Assembly (NCBI GenBank): GCA_021325655.1
Contig: JAJPGT010000109.1
Span: 1-62,746 of the forward strand
Source: Pseudomonadota bacterium
GTDB lineage: Bacteria > Chloroflexota > UBA6077 > JAJPGT01
Direction of reading: 5' to 3'
Length of the DNA: 62,746 nucleotides
The position numbers and the translations under genes are program-made. Below the pieces are notes generated by a model. That model was given only the letters and a program-made list of their open reading frames with translations, had not been told where the DNA came from and ran no database searches. Positions 33,527-42,265 of this stretch are shown here, piece by piece; position 1 is the first letter of the stretch; every line of letters begins with the position of its first letter.

Positions 33527-34741
33527 CTACGCCCGCGCGCTCGGGTCCAACCGTGCCAGTAGCGGCAGCGGCTCGCCGATCAGCGGCCGGGCGTAGTCGA
33601 GGAACGCCGCGCTCGGCCCGAGACCATCCGGGCGGATGAACGCCTCTGGCAGCCGCTTCTGGCGGTTGGCGATCACCTCCAGGGGCGCCGCGCCGGTGCG
33701 GCAGTGGTAGTGGGGACCATCATCGCGCAGCAGGATCACCATCTCGTCGCTGTGGCCACCCAGCGCCAGCTCCACTGCCGCTCGACCGCAGCGCTCCGCC
33801 TCCTCCAGGTCCACTGACGATGCCGCGGCCATGAACGTCTTCTGTAACGCCCCGGGCTTGTCGTAGCGGGCACGCAGCCCGAGCCGCTCCTGCACCTGGG
33901 TGGCGAGATACAGCCCCGGGCTGTCGTAGTAGGCGTGGCCAAACGGGTCGACATAGCGCGGGCCGCCCCGCGCGCCGAGCACCGCGCCGGTTTCATCCGG
34001 CTGGTTCTCGCACAGCACCACCACGGCAAAACCAGAGGCCCGATAAGCGGACTGGACCGCTGCCAGAATGGTCTCCAGCGCCAGGGGGCGTTCCGGGACG
34101 AGCACGACGTGCGGCGCGTCCCCCTCCTGCTCTCGGCCCAGCGCGCTCGCGGCGGCTAGCCAGCCGGCGTGGCGCCCCATCACCTCGATGATCCGCACCG
34201 GATCGGTCCGCCGCATCGCCCGGGTATCCGCCCCCACCCAGCGGGTGGCGAGCGCCAGGAAGCGGGCGGCACTGCCGTAGCCGGGGCAGTGGTCCGTCTC
34301 CGGCAGGTCGTTGTCGATGGTCTTCGGCACTCCCAGCACCGCCAGGTCGTAGCTGGCGGTGCGCGCCGCCCGGGCAACGCGGTGCGCCGTGTCGGCGGAG
34401 TCGTTCCCACCGATGTAGATGAAGACCCCCGCCTCGTGTCGGCGCAGCACCTCCAGGGCGCGCTCCGGGTCGTCGGGCTGCAGCTTGTAGCGGCAGGAGC
34501 CCAGCGCGGCGCTCGGCGTCTGGGCAAGCCGCTCCAGGAAGCTGGCCGGCTGCGCCGCCAGGTCCACCAAGTCGTCCGCCAGCAGTCCCTCGATGCCGTG
34601 GAGCATGCCGAGCACGCGGCGGAAGCGGCCGCTCTCCAGCGCGGCGCGGATCACCCCGGCCAGGCTGGTGTTGACCACGGCAGTGGGCCCGCCGGACTGC
34701 CCGACGACCAGCGAGCCGGCGGAGTGAGCGGTGGCTGTCAG
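33527..34741 (-). CDS. Pyrophosphate-type 6-phosphofructokinase, apparent CTG start
   Basis: 404 residues if translated from CTG 34741. The nucleotide-loop motif LVVGQSGGPTAVVNTSL lies at residues 11-27. GTG 34678 (Val22) is the first ATG/GTG/TTG in frame and would remove that loop, so it cannot be the true start. Upstream of CTG the frame is closed by TGA at 34775-34777. Family motifs: GGNDSADTAHR, GVPKTIDNDLPETDHC (Lys in place of the Gly of ATP enzymes) and IEVMGRHAGWLA. The Asp in GGND and the Lys in PKTIDND favour pyrophosphate as donor. It converts fructose-6-phosphate to the 1,6-bisphosphate. Confidence 0.88.
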   Translation of the reverse strand: MTATAHSAGSLVVGQSGGPTAVVNTSLAGVIRAALESGRFRRVLGMLHGIEGLLADDLVDLAAQPASFLERLAQTPSAALGSCRYKLQPDDPERALEVLRRHEAGVFIYIGGNDSADTAHRVARAARTASYDLAVLGVPKTIDNDLPETDHCPGYGSAARFLALATRWVGADTRAMRRTDPVRIIEVMGRHAGWLAAASALGREQEGDAPHVVLVPERPLALETILAAVQSAYRASGFAVVVLCENQPDETGAVLGARGGPRYVDPFGHAYYDSPGLYLATQVQERLGLRARYDKPGALQKTFMAAASSVDLEEAERCGRAAVELALGGHSDEMVILLRDDGPHYHCRTGAAPLEVIANRQKRLPEAFIRPDGLGPSAAFLDYARPLIGEPLPLLARLDPSARA

Positions 34742-34797
34742 GAGCGCCCCCGGGCTAGCCTGGCCCGCTCAGCCCGGGCCATTCGGGTCAGGTTCAT
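34738..34797 (-). CDS. Possible 19-residue leader ORF overlapping the PFK start
   Basis: ATG 34797 opens a 19-codon frame (MNLTRMARAERARLARGRS), whose TGA overlaps the CTG start of the phosphofructokinase gene as CTGA. This is the geometry of a translationally coupled upstream gene or leader peptide and could explain initiation at CTG. The peptide is Arg-rich; no family. Low confidence that it is translated. Confidence 0.25.
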   Translation of the reverse strand: MNLTRMARAERARLARGRS

Positions 34798-34889
34798 CGC
34801 GATGCTCTGATTCTATCCCGGGCGGCGAGTGTACCGGCACCTGGCCACCCCTGGCAGCGGGCGCGACGTAGCCGCGCCCACCGGACGCT

Positions 34890-34919
34890 TTGACTCAGGC
34901 GCGCCCGAATAGGTACAAT
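34890..34919 (+). promoter_or_regulatory. Promoter of tRNA-Asn
   Basis: TTGACT (34890-34895), an 18-base spacer and TACAAT (34914-34919), with a start expected near 34926, just before the tRNA at 34930. Both boxes match the sigma-70 consensus well. Confidence 0.75.
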
Positions 34920-34929
34920 CCTGGCGCTG

Positions 34930-35001
34930 TCCCCGATAGCTCAACGGTAGAGCGGCCGGCTGTTAACCGGTAGGTTCCAGGTTCGAATCCTGGTCGGGGA
35001 G
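34930..35001 (+). tRNA. tRNA-Asn (GTT)
   Basis: A cloverleaf of 72 bases. The acceptor stem TCCCCGA pairs with TCGGGGA (34994-35000), with G35001 as discriminator. The D arm contains AGCTCAACGGTAGAGC, the anticodon loop is CTGTTAA with anticodon GTT, and the T arm is TCCAGGTTCGAATCCTGG. The 3' CCA is not encoded. It has its own promoter at 34890 and a perfect hairpin terminator at 35010, so it is a single-gene unit. Confidence 0.97.
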
Positions 35002-35009
35002 CCTACGCC

Positions 35010-35042
35010 AGCCGAACCTCAAACGACGTTTGAGGTTCGGCT
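35010..35042 (+). terminator. Terminator hairpin after tRNA-Asn
   Basis: A perfect 15-bp inverted repeat (AGCCGAACCTCAAAC and GTTTGAGGTTCGGCT) with a 3-base loop starts eight bases after the tRNA. This is a strong hairpin for releasing the short transcript, although no T-run follows. Confidence 0.75.
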
Positions 35043-35649
35043 GACACCAAGTGGCGTTAGTCGCCGTCAGCTCGGAGTCCGAGCGTTTGGTGCTGATGCC
35101 ACCACACCAACGTCGGCCGCGGAAACGCCGAGACTCGGGGCCCGAGGAGGCAGTCCCAACCGGTGCCCGGACGACCCGCCGTGTCGCGGGCTGAGGTCCG
35201 GCATTCCGCACCTGGTGCAGGTGGCTGGCGGCGGACTTGTCGGTAACCTCCAGCGCGCCGTGAGTCCGACGACCGCCGGCCGACCAGCAGGATGCGCGCG
35301 GTCGGCGGTCGGTCGTCTCGCGCCTTCGTCTTCATGTAGCTCCGGCGGCAGGTTCACGGTGGTGCGTCGCGTCGGAAGATACGAGCCTAGCACTCCTGAC
35401 CCGTGTGCGCACCCACCGGGCACCTGCGTTATCCGGCAGGCCCACCAGAAACTTGGGCAGCCCGCCAGGCGGGGCATCCGACCGGATCTGCATCAACTCC
35501 TCCAGCCCCGTTACCGCGCACGTCAGCACGTTTGCCGGCACAATCCTGCCTCAGTCGCGCGCCGTTCGAGTGATGAGCGTAGGCGCGCAAGAGTAAGGTC
35601 GTCACTCTTCACGCGGAAACAGCGGCGCTATACTCGACCATTCCGCGGG
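35043..35649. other. 600-base gene-free stretch downstream of tRNA-Asn
   Basis: No convincing gene on either strand; the open frames here have shadow-like compositions. No direct repeat of the tRNA 3' end was seen here or downstream, so an attachment site is not proven. It precedes the AAA regulator cluster. Confidence 0.4.
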
Positions 35650-38600
35650 GTGGGGGCCTTGACGCTGCAGGTGAGCGGGGGCTTTGTTGGCCGCGAGCGC
35701 GATCTCGCGGAGTTAGACGCCGTCCTCACCCTCGCGACCGCCGGTCGTGGCGAGCTGGTGCTCATCGCGGGCGAGGCCGGCATCGGCAAGACCCGCCTGG
35801 CCGAGATGGCGGCAGAACGCGCCCATGCCATGGGCATGCAGGTCGCCTGGGCAGGCTGCTGGGAGGCCGGCGCCGCACCGGCCTTCTGGCCGTGGAGGCA
35901 GCTCATACGCGAGATCGCAGGTGACAGGGCCGAGACGGCCAACACGCCCGCGGGCGAGCCGCTCGCCCGGCTGCTCTTAGGGCTGCCGGACGCCGAGCCC
36001 GACGGCACCAGGGCCGACCCGGAGCTGGCCCGCCTGGAGCTGTTCGAGGCCGTGGCCGCGCAGGTGCGCTCCGCCGCCCGCGGCCGGCCGCTGCTCCTGG
36101 TGTTCGACGACCTGCACTGGGCCGATGCGCCCTCCATCCGCCTGCTGACCTTCGTCGCGCCCCTGTTGCGGGCCATGCCTGTGGTCGTCCTCGGCACCTC
36201 CCGCGACACAGAGCTCGGCGCGGGCAACCCATTCTGGGAGGCGCTCCCGGGGCTGCTGCGGCACGGGCGCAAGCTGCTCCTGACGGGCCTGACCGCGCCC
36301 GAGATCGGCCAGCTCGTCGCGGTGCTTACCGGCGCACGGCCCTCGTCTGAAACGGAGGCTGCCATCCACCGCCACACCGGCGGCAACCCGTTGTTCGCCC
36401 GAGAGCTCGTCCGCCTCCTGGACGCGCAGCAGGCGCTGGACCGCTTCGCGGAAGCTGACGGCGGGATCGGCGTGCCCGAGGGGGTGCGAACCGTCCTGGG
36501 CCGCCGAGTGGCACGGCTGTCCGACCGGTGCCAGGCGGCCCTGTCCGCGGCGGCCGCGCTCGGCCAGGAGTTCACCTTGGAGGCCGTACAGCAGGTCACG
36601 GGAGTGGAAACGGCGGCGCTGCTGGCGCTCCTCGACGAGGCCGTGGCCGCTCGGCTGGTGCGCGAGGCCGGAGTCGGGAGATACGCCTTCGGGCACGCCC
36701 TGATTCGCCAAGCCGTCTACGATGAGCTCGGGCTTGCCCGTCGCGTGCGGCTGCACCAGCAGGTTGGCGAGGCGCTGGAGGCGCTGCGTGACCGAGGCAT
36801 GGCCGTCGACCCGGCGGAGCTGGCCCACCACTTCCGGCTGGCCGCGCCCGGCGGGAGCGCGGCCAGGGCCGTTCGCTACGCAACCGAGGCCGCAGAGCGG
36901 GCGATGGCCATGCTGGCGTACGAAGACGCGGTGTCCCTCTACCAGCGAGCCCTGGCGGCCCTGGAGTTGGCGCCGGCGGCCGCCGATCGCGTGGCGTTGC
37001 TGCTCGCTCTCGCCGATGCCCAGGTGGCCGCGGGGGACCTGCCCGCGGCCCGCAACAGCTACGAACAGGCCGCTGCCCTGGCCCGATCGGCGGGCAATCC
37101 GGAGCAGCTCGCCAGGGCCGCGCTGGGGATGGGGTCCGGCCCCGCCGGCTTCGAGGTTGCGCTCCTCGACCGAAGCCAGCTCGATCTGCTGGAAGAAGCG
37201 CTGGCGGCCCTGGGCGACGAGCGATCCGCGTTGCGCGCGTGGGTGATGGCCCGCCTGTCCGTGGCGCTCTCCTATTCCGATAGCGTGGAGCGGCGCCTGG
37301 CCCTGAGCGAAGCGGCCGTGGACGTCGCCCGTCGAAGTGGCGACGATGCTGCGCTCGCCTACGGCCTGGCGGCCCACTGTGATGCCATCGCCGGCCCGGC
37401 CGATTGCGAGCGGCGGCTCGCGGAGACGGCCGAGATCGTGCGCCTGGCGCGGGCACTCAGCGACCGCCGCCTGGAGCTGCTCGGCCGCCGCATGCGGGTG
37501 GTGGCCCTGCTCGAGGTGGGCAACATCGCCGGCGCGGACGCCGAGATCGAGGCCTTCGCTCACGTCGCCGCATCCGTTCGCCAGCCCCTGTACCAGTGGT
37601 ACGTGCCGCTGTGGAGAGGTATGCGCGCGCTGATGAGCGGCCACCTGGATGAGGCCGAGCGGCGGGCGACCGAGGCGGCGGCGATTGGCCGGCGCGCGCA
37701 CAGCGAGAACGCGGGCGTGCTGAGCGGCGGGTTGCGTTTCTTCACCCTGCGCGAGCGCGGGGAATTCGGACAGGCGGCGGAGCTGCTGGTCGGCGTGGCC
37801 GAATACCTGGCCGAACTGGGCATTCAGGCGTGGGCGACCGTTGCGCTGTCCCGGGCTGAAACCAGACGCCACGCCGAGGCCCGCGGGCTGCTCGACCGCG
37901 GCGCGGCGGGTGAGCTGGCTGCGGCGCCACTCGACTCCGAGTGGCTGCCGGTGATGGTCCAGCTCACGGAGACCGTGGCGACGGTGGGTGGCCACCCGCT
38001 GGCCGGCCAACTGTACGAGATGCTGTTGCTCTACCGCTCGCGCTTCACCGTGGAGGGCATCGGCGCCGCGTACCACGGCTCGGTGGAGCGACACCTGGGC
38101 CGCCTGGCGGGGCTGCTGGGCCGCCGACAGGCGGCGGCCGATCATTTCGAGGCCGCCCTGGTCGCCAACCGCGGCCTGGGCGCGCCGCTGCTCATCGCCC
38201 ACACCCTGCGCGACGCGGGCCGGGCGCTGGGCCAGCGGGAGCGGCTCGCCGAGGCCCTGGCGATCTACCGCGAGCTCGGCCTCGACTACTGGGCGCGGGA
38301 GATGGAACGCCTCCTCGGCCCGGCACCGCTGGCGGATGCTCCCGCCGCGCCCGTCGGCAACGTGTTCCGCAAGGAGGGCGAGTTCTGGACCATCGGCTTC
38401 GCCGGCCGGGTGGTCCATCTGAAGGACGCCAAGGGCCTCCGCGACCTGGCCCGGCTGCTGGCCCAACCCGGCAGGGAGATGCACGTCCTCGACCTGGCCG
38501 GCAACCCGGGGCCGCCGCGCCGTCAGCAGAGCGCTTCGGCGTTGGCCCAGGAGCTCCGCGAAGCGACCGACGCGGGGGAGGCCATCGACGCCCAGGCGCG

Positions 38601-38928
38601 CGAGGCATACAAGGCCCGTCTGGTCGAGTTGGAGGCCGAGCTGGAGGAGGCCGACGCCGCCGGCGACGCCGAACGCTCGGCGCGTGCCCAGGAGGAGCGG
38701 GACGCCCTGCTGACGCAGCTCGCCGCCGCCTACGGCCTGGGTGGTCGGGCGCGTCGAAGCGGCGACGTCGTCGAGCGCGCCCGCACGGCCGTGACCTGGC
38801 GCATCCGCGACGCTCTCGGCCGGGTCGAGGCGGCCCACCCGCAGCTCGGGCGCCACCTGCGCCGCTCAGTCAAGACCGGCACGTTCTGCGTCTACAACCC
38901 TGACGAGCCAGTCCCCTGGAACCTGTAA
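35650..38928 (+). CDS. MalT-like AAA ATPase/TPR regulator without LuxR domain
   Basis: About 1092 residues from GTG 35650 (TTG 35659 is an alternative; the frame is open further but without homology). The N-terminal NTPase has Walker A in LIAGEAGIGKTRLAEMA and Walker B in LLLVFDDLHWAD, like BREX-free STAND ATPases of the MalT/AfsR group. About 500 residues of TPR-like helices follow. The C-terminus has a module seen in many actinobacterial and Chloroflexota regulators (VFRKEGEFWTIGFAGRVVHL, DAKGLRDLARLLAQPGREMH, then a coiled coil and a C-terminal RIRDAL helix region). It has no LuxR HTH. It is probably a signal-integrating regulator of the three downstream genes. Confidence 0.85.
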   Translation: MGALTLQVSGGFVGRERDLAELDAVLTLATAGRGELVLIAGEAGIGKTRLAEMAAERAHAMGMQVAWAGCWEAGAAPAFWPWRQLIREIAGDRAETANTPAGEPLARLLLGLPDAEPDGTRADPELARLELFEAVAAQVRSAARGRPLLLVFDDLHWADAPSIRLLTFVAPLLRAMPVVVLGTSRDTELGAGNPFWEALPGLLRHGRKLLLTGLTAPEIGQLVAVLTGARPSSETEAAIHRHTGGNPLFARELVRLLDAQQALDRFAEADGGIGVPEGVRTVLGRRVARLSDRCQAALSAAAALGQEFTLEAVQQVTGVETAALLALLDEAVAARLVREAGVGRYAFGHALIRQAVYDELGLARRVRLHQQVGEALEALRDRGMAVDPAELAHHFRLAAPGGSAARAVRYATEAAERAMAMLAYEDAVSLYQRALAALELAPAAADRVALLLALADAQVAAGDLPAARNSYEQAAALARSAGNPEQLARAALGMGSGPAGFEVALLDRSQLDLLEEALAALGDERSALRAWVMARLSVALSYSDSVERRLALSEAAVDVARRSGDDAALAYGLAAHCDAIAGPADCERRLAETAEIVRLARALSDRRLELLGRRMRVVALLEVGNIAGADAEIEAFAHVAASVRQPLYQWYVPLWRGMRALMSGHLDEAERRATEAAAIGRRAHSENAGVLSGGLRFFTLRERGEFGQAAELLVGVAEYLAELGIQAWATVALSRAETRRHAEARGLLDRGAAGELAAAPLDSEWLPVMVQLTETVATVGGHPLAGQLYEMLLLYRSRFTVEGIGAAYHGSVERHLGRLAGLLGRRQAAADHFEAALVANRGLGAPLLIAHTLRDAGRALGQRERLAEALAIYRELGLDYWAREMERLLGPAPLADAPAAPVGNVFRKEGEFWTIGFAGRVVHLKDAKGLRDLARLLAQPGREMHVLDLAGNPGPPRRQQSASALAQELREATDAGEAIDAQAREAYKARLVELEAELEEADAAGDAERSARAQEERDALLTQLAAAYGLGGRARRSGDVVERARTAVTWRIRDALGRVEAAHPQLGRHLRRSVKTGTFCVYNPDEPVPWNL

Positions 38929-39032
38929 GCAACCTGTCCAGTGCCCCTCACATCGTGAGGCGCTTCCTCACGCCTGTTGGATGTCAGCACCAGGAGCCGC
39001 ACGACGGCCTCCTGCGGAAGGGAGAGGGAGCG

Positions 39033-39413
39033 ATGACTCGCATTGGGAAGGACCAGGCGTCACAGGTCGAGACGATGGAGGGCTTTGAGGGCCGCTACGA
39101 GGACCTGGGCGGGTACACGGTCGGCTTCGAGACCTACACGGCGGACGCCGACCCCGCCGAGCTCTTCAGGGGGCTCCCCGACGACCGCTGCCAGTGCCCC
39201 CACTGGGGCGTGGTGCTCAGGGGCAAGCTGATCTACCGATACGCGGACGGCGAGGACGTGATCACCGCCGGCCAGGCCTACTACGCCAGGCCGGGACACA
39301 CCCCGGTCTTCTTCGCCGACACCGAGATCGTGGAGTTCAGCCCCACCGCCGAGATGCAGAAGACCATGGAGGTCGTGCTGAAGAACCTCCAGGCCGCGGG
39401 CTCGGCGAACTAG
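39033..39413 (+). CDS. Cupin-domain protein
   Basis: 126 residues from ATG 39033 with a GGGAGAGGGAG site. The core has a cupin pattern: CPHWGVVLRGKLIYRYADGE, then VITAGQAYYARPGHTPVFF. There is a His in the first motif, but the full metal-binding His/His/Glu set is not evident. It is presumably a small sensor or dioxygenase-like protein. It lies about 100 bases after the AAA regulator and 23 bases before the SnoaL-like gene. Confidence 0.8.
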   Translation: MTRIGKDQASQVETMEGFEGRYEDLGGYTVGFETYTADADPAELFRGLPDDRCQCPHWGVVLRGKLIYRYADGEDVITAGQAYYARPGHTPVFFADTEIVEFSPTAEMQKTMEVVLKNLQAAGSAN

Positions 39414-39436
39414 GTGAACGAGAGCGGGAGGTCACG

Positions 39437-39883
39437 ATGAGCGCTACCATCTCCACCGAGCCAACCTGGAGCGTCGCCAGACGTCTGCTCGATCTCCTGG
39501 CTGCGGGCCAGATCGACGCGGTTGGCGAGCTGTACGCGCCCGATGCCCTGGTCGATGCCAACGTGCCCTACTGGCGCTTCCAACTCCAGGGCCCGGAGGC
39601 GATCAAGGAGGTCCTGCACGAGGGCTACGGCATGCCGCTGCGGGTTGCCTCGTCCTGTGTCATCGACAGGGGCGAGTGGCAGATCGCCGAGTGGGAGGTC
39701 CACTTCGAAGCACACGGAGAGGAGCGCCTCTTCCGCGAGATCCACCTGCTCCGCCTCGAGGGAGGGCGGATCGCCGAGCAGGTGGTCTACTGCACGGGCC
39801 ACTGGGACGCGGAGATCATCCGCCGCCAGGCGGCCGAGGCGCCGATGGTCCGGAGGTCAGGCCATGACGCAGCAACTGGCTAG
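39437..39883 (+). CDS. SnoaL-like (NTF2 fold) protein
   Basis: 148 residues from ATG 39437. The pattern VARRLLDLLAAGQIDAVGEL, YAPDALVDANVPYWRF, GPEAIKEVLHEGYG and IAEWEVHFEAHGEERLFREI is a typical NTF2-like cone. Possible catalytic residues cannot be assigned. Its end overlaps the GNAT gene by 20 bases, showing tight coupling. The name of its substrate is unknown. Confidence 0.8.
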   Translation: MSATISTEPTWSVARRLLDLLAAGQIDAVGELYAPDALVDANVPYWRFQLQGPEAIKEVLHEGYGMPLRVASSCVIDRGEWQIAEWEVHFEAHGEERLFREIHLLRLEGGRIAEQVVYCTGHWDAEIIRRQAAEAPMVRRSGHDAATG

Positions 39884-40751
39884 CCCTGATCTTTCTACGC
39901 TCCAGGCGCCTGCGGAAGCGCCGTTCGGGCTCTCCCTCCGCAAAGCTGCCGAGATCGTGGAGTTCGCAGAGGCCGAGGTGCTGGCCGAGGGTGCCGCGGC
40001 GGCACCCGAGCTGGCTGAGCGCGTTGGTCTGCGCCTGCTGCGGCTGGGCTCGGCCGCGGCGCTGGCTGCCCACCACCTGGACGTGCCCATGCTCAACCGG
40101 GTCGTCGGGCTCGGCCTGCGCGAGCCCATCTCGGAGGCGGTGGTGGAGTCCATCAACGCGCTCTATCGTGGCGCGGGGGTGCGCTACCTGGTCCAGGTGA
40201 GCCCTGCCGTGCCGCCGGCGGAGCAGGAGGTCCTGCGCCTGGGGTTGGAAGCGCGGGACCTGGTCCGCAAGGATAACTGGGCCAAGCTGATCCGGGACGT
40301 TGCGCCGCCGCAGGAGGCCCGTACCGACCTGCGGATCACCCTGGCGGGGGCGGAGCACGCCGACGCGGTGGCCGAACTCCTCAACGTAGGGTTCGAAACG
40401 CCACCGGAGTTCGGCCGGCTCCTTGCCGGGCTGGTCGGTCGGCAGGGGTGGCAGCACTACCTGGCTTGGGCTGGCAAGGAGCCGGTGGCCCTGGGGGTGC
40501 TGTTCGTCCACGGGCAGATCGGGGCGCTGGAAGGGGCGGCCACGCTCCCCGCGTTCCGCGGGCGCGGGGCCCAGAGCGCCCTGATGGCCCGGCGCATCGT
40601 CGACGCAGCGGCGCTGGGCTGCCGGTGGCTGGTCACCGAGACCGGCGAGGACACGCCGGACCACCCGAACCCGTCCTACCGCAACATGCTGCGGGCGGGC
40701 TTCCAATTGGTGTATCACCGGCCGAACTGGGTCTACTTCCCACCCCGCTAA
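39864..40751 (+). CDS. GNAT-family acetyltransferase with N-terminal helical domain
   Basis: 295 residues from ATG 39864, inside the end of the SnoaL gene. The first 150 residues are helical and unassigned (AAEIVEFAEAEVLAEGAAAA, VGLRLLRLGSAAALAAHHLD). The C-terminal half is a GNAT domain: LRITLAGAEHADAVAELLNV, ALEGAATLPAFRGRGAQSAL (acetyl-CoA loop) and YRNMLRAGFQLVYHRPNWVY. It completes the cluster AAA regulator-cupin-SnoaL-GNAT. Confidence 0.85.
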   Translation: MTQQLASPDLSTLQAPAEAPFGLSLRKAAEIVEFAEAEVLAEGAAAAPELAERVGLRLLRLGSAAALAAHHLDVPMLNRVVGLGLREPISEAVVESINALYRGAGVRYLVQVSPAVPPAEQEVLRLGLEARDLVRKDNWAKLIRDVAPPQEARTDLRITLAGAEHADAVAELLNVGFETPPEFGRLLAGLVGRQGWQHYLAWAGKEPVALGVLFVHGQIGALEGAATLPAFRGRGAQSALMARRIVDAAALGCRWLVTETGEDTPDHPNPSYRNMLRAGFQLVYHRPNWVYFPPR

Positions 40752-40806
40752 CCACGGGAACTGCGTTCACTGCGCGGGCACGGCGCGCGCCCGCAAAGCG
40801 GAACGG

Positions 40807-41156
40807 GTGGCTCGCGGCCCGGAGCCAGTGCTGGCGGCCCGCAGCGCCGCCACCCCGCCGACAGCGGCGGCCGAGGTGCTCCGCCAGGAGCGGGCCGACT
40901 TCCAGCACAACGTGGAGCGGATGGCCTACCCGACGCTGCGGTTGGACGGGCTGCCCATCGGCAGTGGCGCAATTGAGTCGGCCGCTGACTACCTGGTCCA
41001 GCGACGCCTGAAGCGGGCCGGGATGCGCTGCTGGCGCTGCGCGCCCGCCTGCGCTCCGGCCGCCCGCGCCCGGGGCAGGCCGCCTGCCCCGGGCTACAGA
41101 AGTGGGGCAGACCCGGCGAAGGATGCGCCGTTGACAAGCGGCGACCATGGGAGTAG
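40807..41156 (+). pseudogene. ISKra4-like transposase, degenerate C-terminal part
   Basis: The frame from 40807 reads MAYPTLRLDGLPIGSGAIES and RRLKRAGMR, the well-conserved C-terminal block of ISKra4-type transposases. After GMR a deletion and frameshift occurred: LLALRARLRSGRPRPG continues in another frame from 41028 and runs to TAG 41154-41156. The N-terminal catalytic region is missing. It marks a former IS insertion downstream of the GNAT gene. Confidence 0.72.
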
Positions 41157-41159
41157 CCT
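41131..41159 (+). promoter_or_regulatory. Candidate promoter for the carbamate kinase cluster
   Basis: A perfect TTGACA (41131-41136), 17-base spacer and TAGCCT (41154-41159). The -10 match is modest. It lies in the tail of the transposase relic, about 130 bases before the carbamate kinase start, so IS debris may have supplied the promoter. Confidence 0.4.
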
Positions 41160-41286
41160 TGCGCCTGCCGGGTGGAGCGCGCCGGGGCGGCGCAGGGGCA
41201 CCGGATCACCTGCCTGCCCCTGCCTCGTCCAGGGTCGCGATTCGCGGTTCCCGGTCCAACGGGTGGGCAGGGTGGACGGGGGTGCC

Positions 41287-42237
41287 ATGGAGCCCCGGGT
41301 GCTGATCGCGATTGGCGGCAACGCGCTCATCCGCGAGGGACAGCGAGGCACGATCGCCGAGCAGTTCGAGAATGCCCGAGCCACCGCGGCGCAGATCGCC
41401 GCGCTGGTGTCGGACGGCTGGCGCGTGGTGGTGACCCACGGCAACGGGCCGCAGGTCGGCTTCATCATCTGGCGCTCGGAGCTGGTCGGGGAGGACGTCC
41501 CGGTGCCCCGCCTGTCGCTCGACATGGCCGTGGCCGACTCCGAGGGCGGGCTCGGGTACATCCTTGACAACTCCCTGGTGAACGCGCTGGGCCGGCGCGG
41601 GCTGGTCGATCGCGCCGCCTGCCTGCTCACCCAGACCGTGGTCGACGCCCATGACCCGGCGTTTCAGCGCCCCAGCAAGCCAATCGGCCCGGCGTTCTCC
41701 GCTGAGGAGGCGGCGCTGCACCGCGACCGTGATGGCTGGGCGATGGTGGAGGAGGCGGGGCGCGGTTTTCGCCGGGTCGTGCCCTCGCCTCGGCCGCTGC
41801 GGATCGTGGAGACCGCTGCGGTCCGGGCGCTGATCGAGGCCGGCCTAGTGGTCATCGCCGGCGGCGGAGGGGGCATCCCGGTCGTGGAGGAGGAGCCGGG
41901 CGTGTATCGCGGCGTCGAGGCGGTGATCGACAAGGACCTCGTCTCGGCGCTGCTCGCCGCCGACCTGGGCATCCCGCTGCTGCTGCTGTCCACCGGGGTC
42001 GAGCGCGTCGCGGTCCAGTTCCGAAAGCCGGGTCAGCGCTTCCTGGACCGGATGACCGTAGCGGAGGCGCGCCACTACCTGGCGGCCGGCGAGTTTCCCG
42101 AGGGCAGCATGGGCCCGAAGATCCGCGCCGCGATCGAGTTCCTGGAGCGGGGCGGCCAGCGCGTCATCGTCACCTCGCCGCAGCACCTGCGGCAGGCCTG
42201 CCTGGGGGAGACGGGAACCCATATTGTCCCGGCGTAA
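41287..42237 (+). CDS. arcC: Carbamate kinase
   Basis: 316 residues from ATG 41287, matching the family's length. Motifs: [18 protein letters not shown] at the start, [51 protein letters not shown] and [17 protein letters not shown]. These are the binding loops for carbamate, phosphate and nucleotide. It interconverts carbamate plus ATP with carbamoyl phosphate plus ADP. There is no arginine deiminase gene next to it. The neighbours (cysteine hydrolase, base permease, allophanate-hydrolase-like domain) suggest catabolism of a purine, pyrimidine or biuret-type compound ending in carbamate. Confidence 0.95.
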   Translation: MEPRVLIAIGGNALIREGQRGTIAEQFENARATAAQIAALVSDGWRVVVTHGNGPQVGFIIWRSELVGEDVPVPRLSLDMAVADSEGGLGYILDNSLVNALGRRGLVDRAACLLTQTVVDAHDPAFQRPSKPIGPAFSAEEAALHRDRDGWAMVEEAGRGFRRVVPSPRPLRIVETAAVRALIEAGLVVIAGGGGGIPVVEEEPGVYRGVEAVIDKDLVSALLAADLGIPLLLLSTGVERVAVQFRKPGQRFLDRMTVAEARHYLAAGEFPEGSMGPKIRAAIEFLERGGQRVIVTSPQHLRQACLGETGTHIVPA

Positions 42238-42265
42238 GCGCATAGTGAGCGACAGAGGAGGAGCG

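Noticed and set aside
34741..34830. Possible thiamine riboswitch before the phosphofructokinase gene
   Set aside because: GAACCTGA resembles one element of the THI box, but the CUGAGA loop and the downstream conserved segment are absent; the gene function also does not fit.
35977..38856. Reverse-strand open frame of 959 codons inside the AAA regulator gene
   Set aside because: It lies wholly opposite a gene with clear Walker motifs and has the Gln/Arg/His/Gly-rich composition typical of antisense shadows in GC-rich DNA.
34985..41286. Attachment-site repeat of the tRNA-Asn 3' end
   Set aside because: No second copy of the tRNA 3' sequence was seen downstream and no integrase gene is present, so integration is only suspected.
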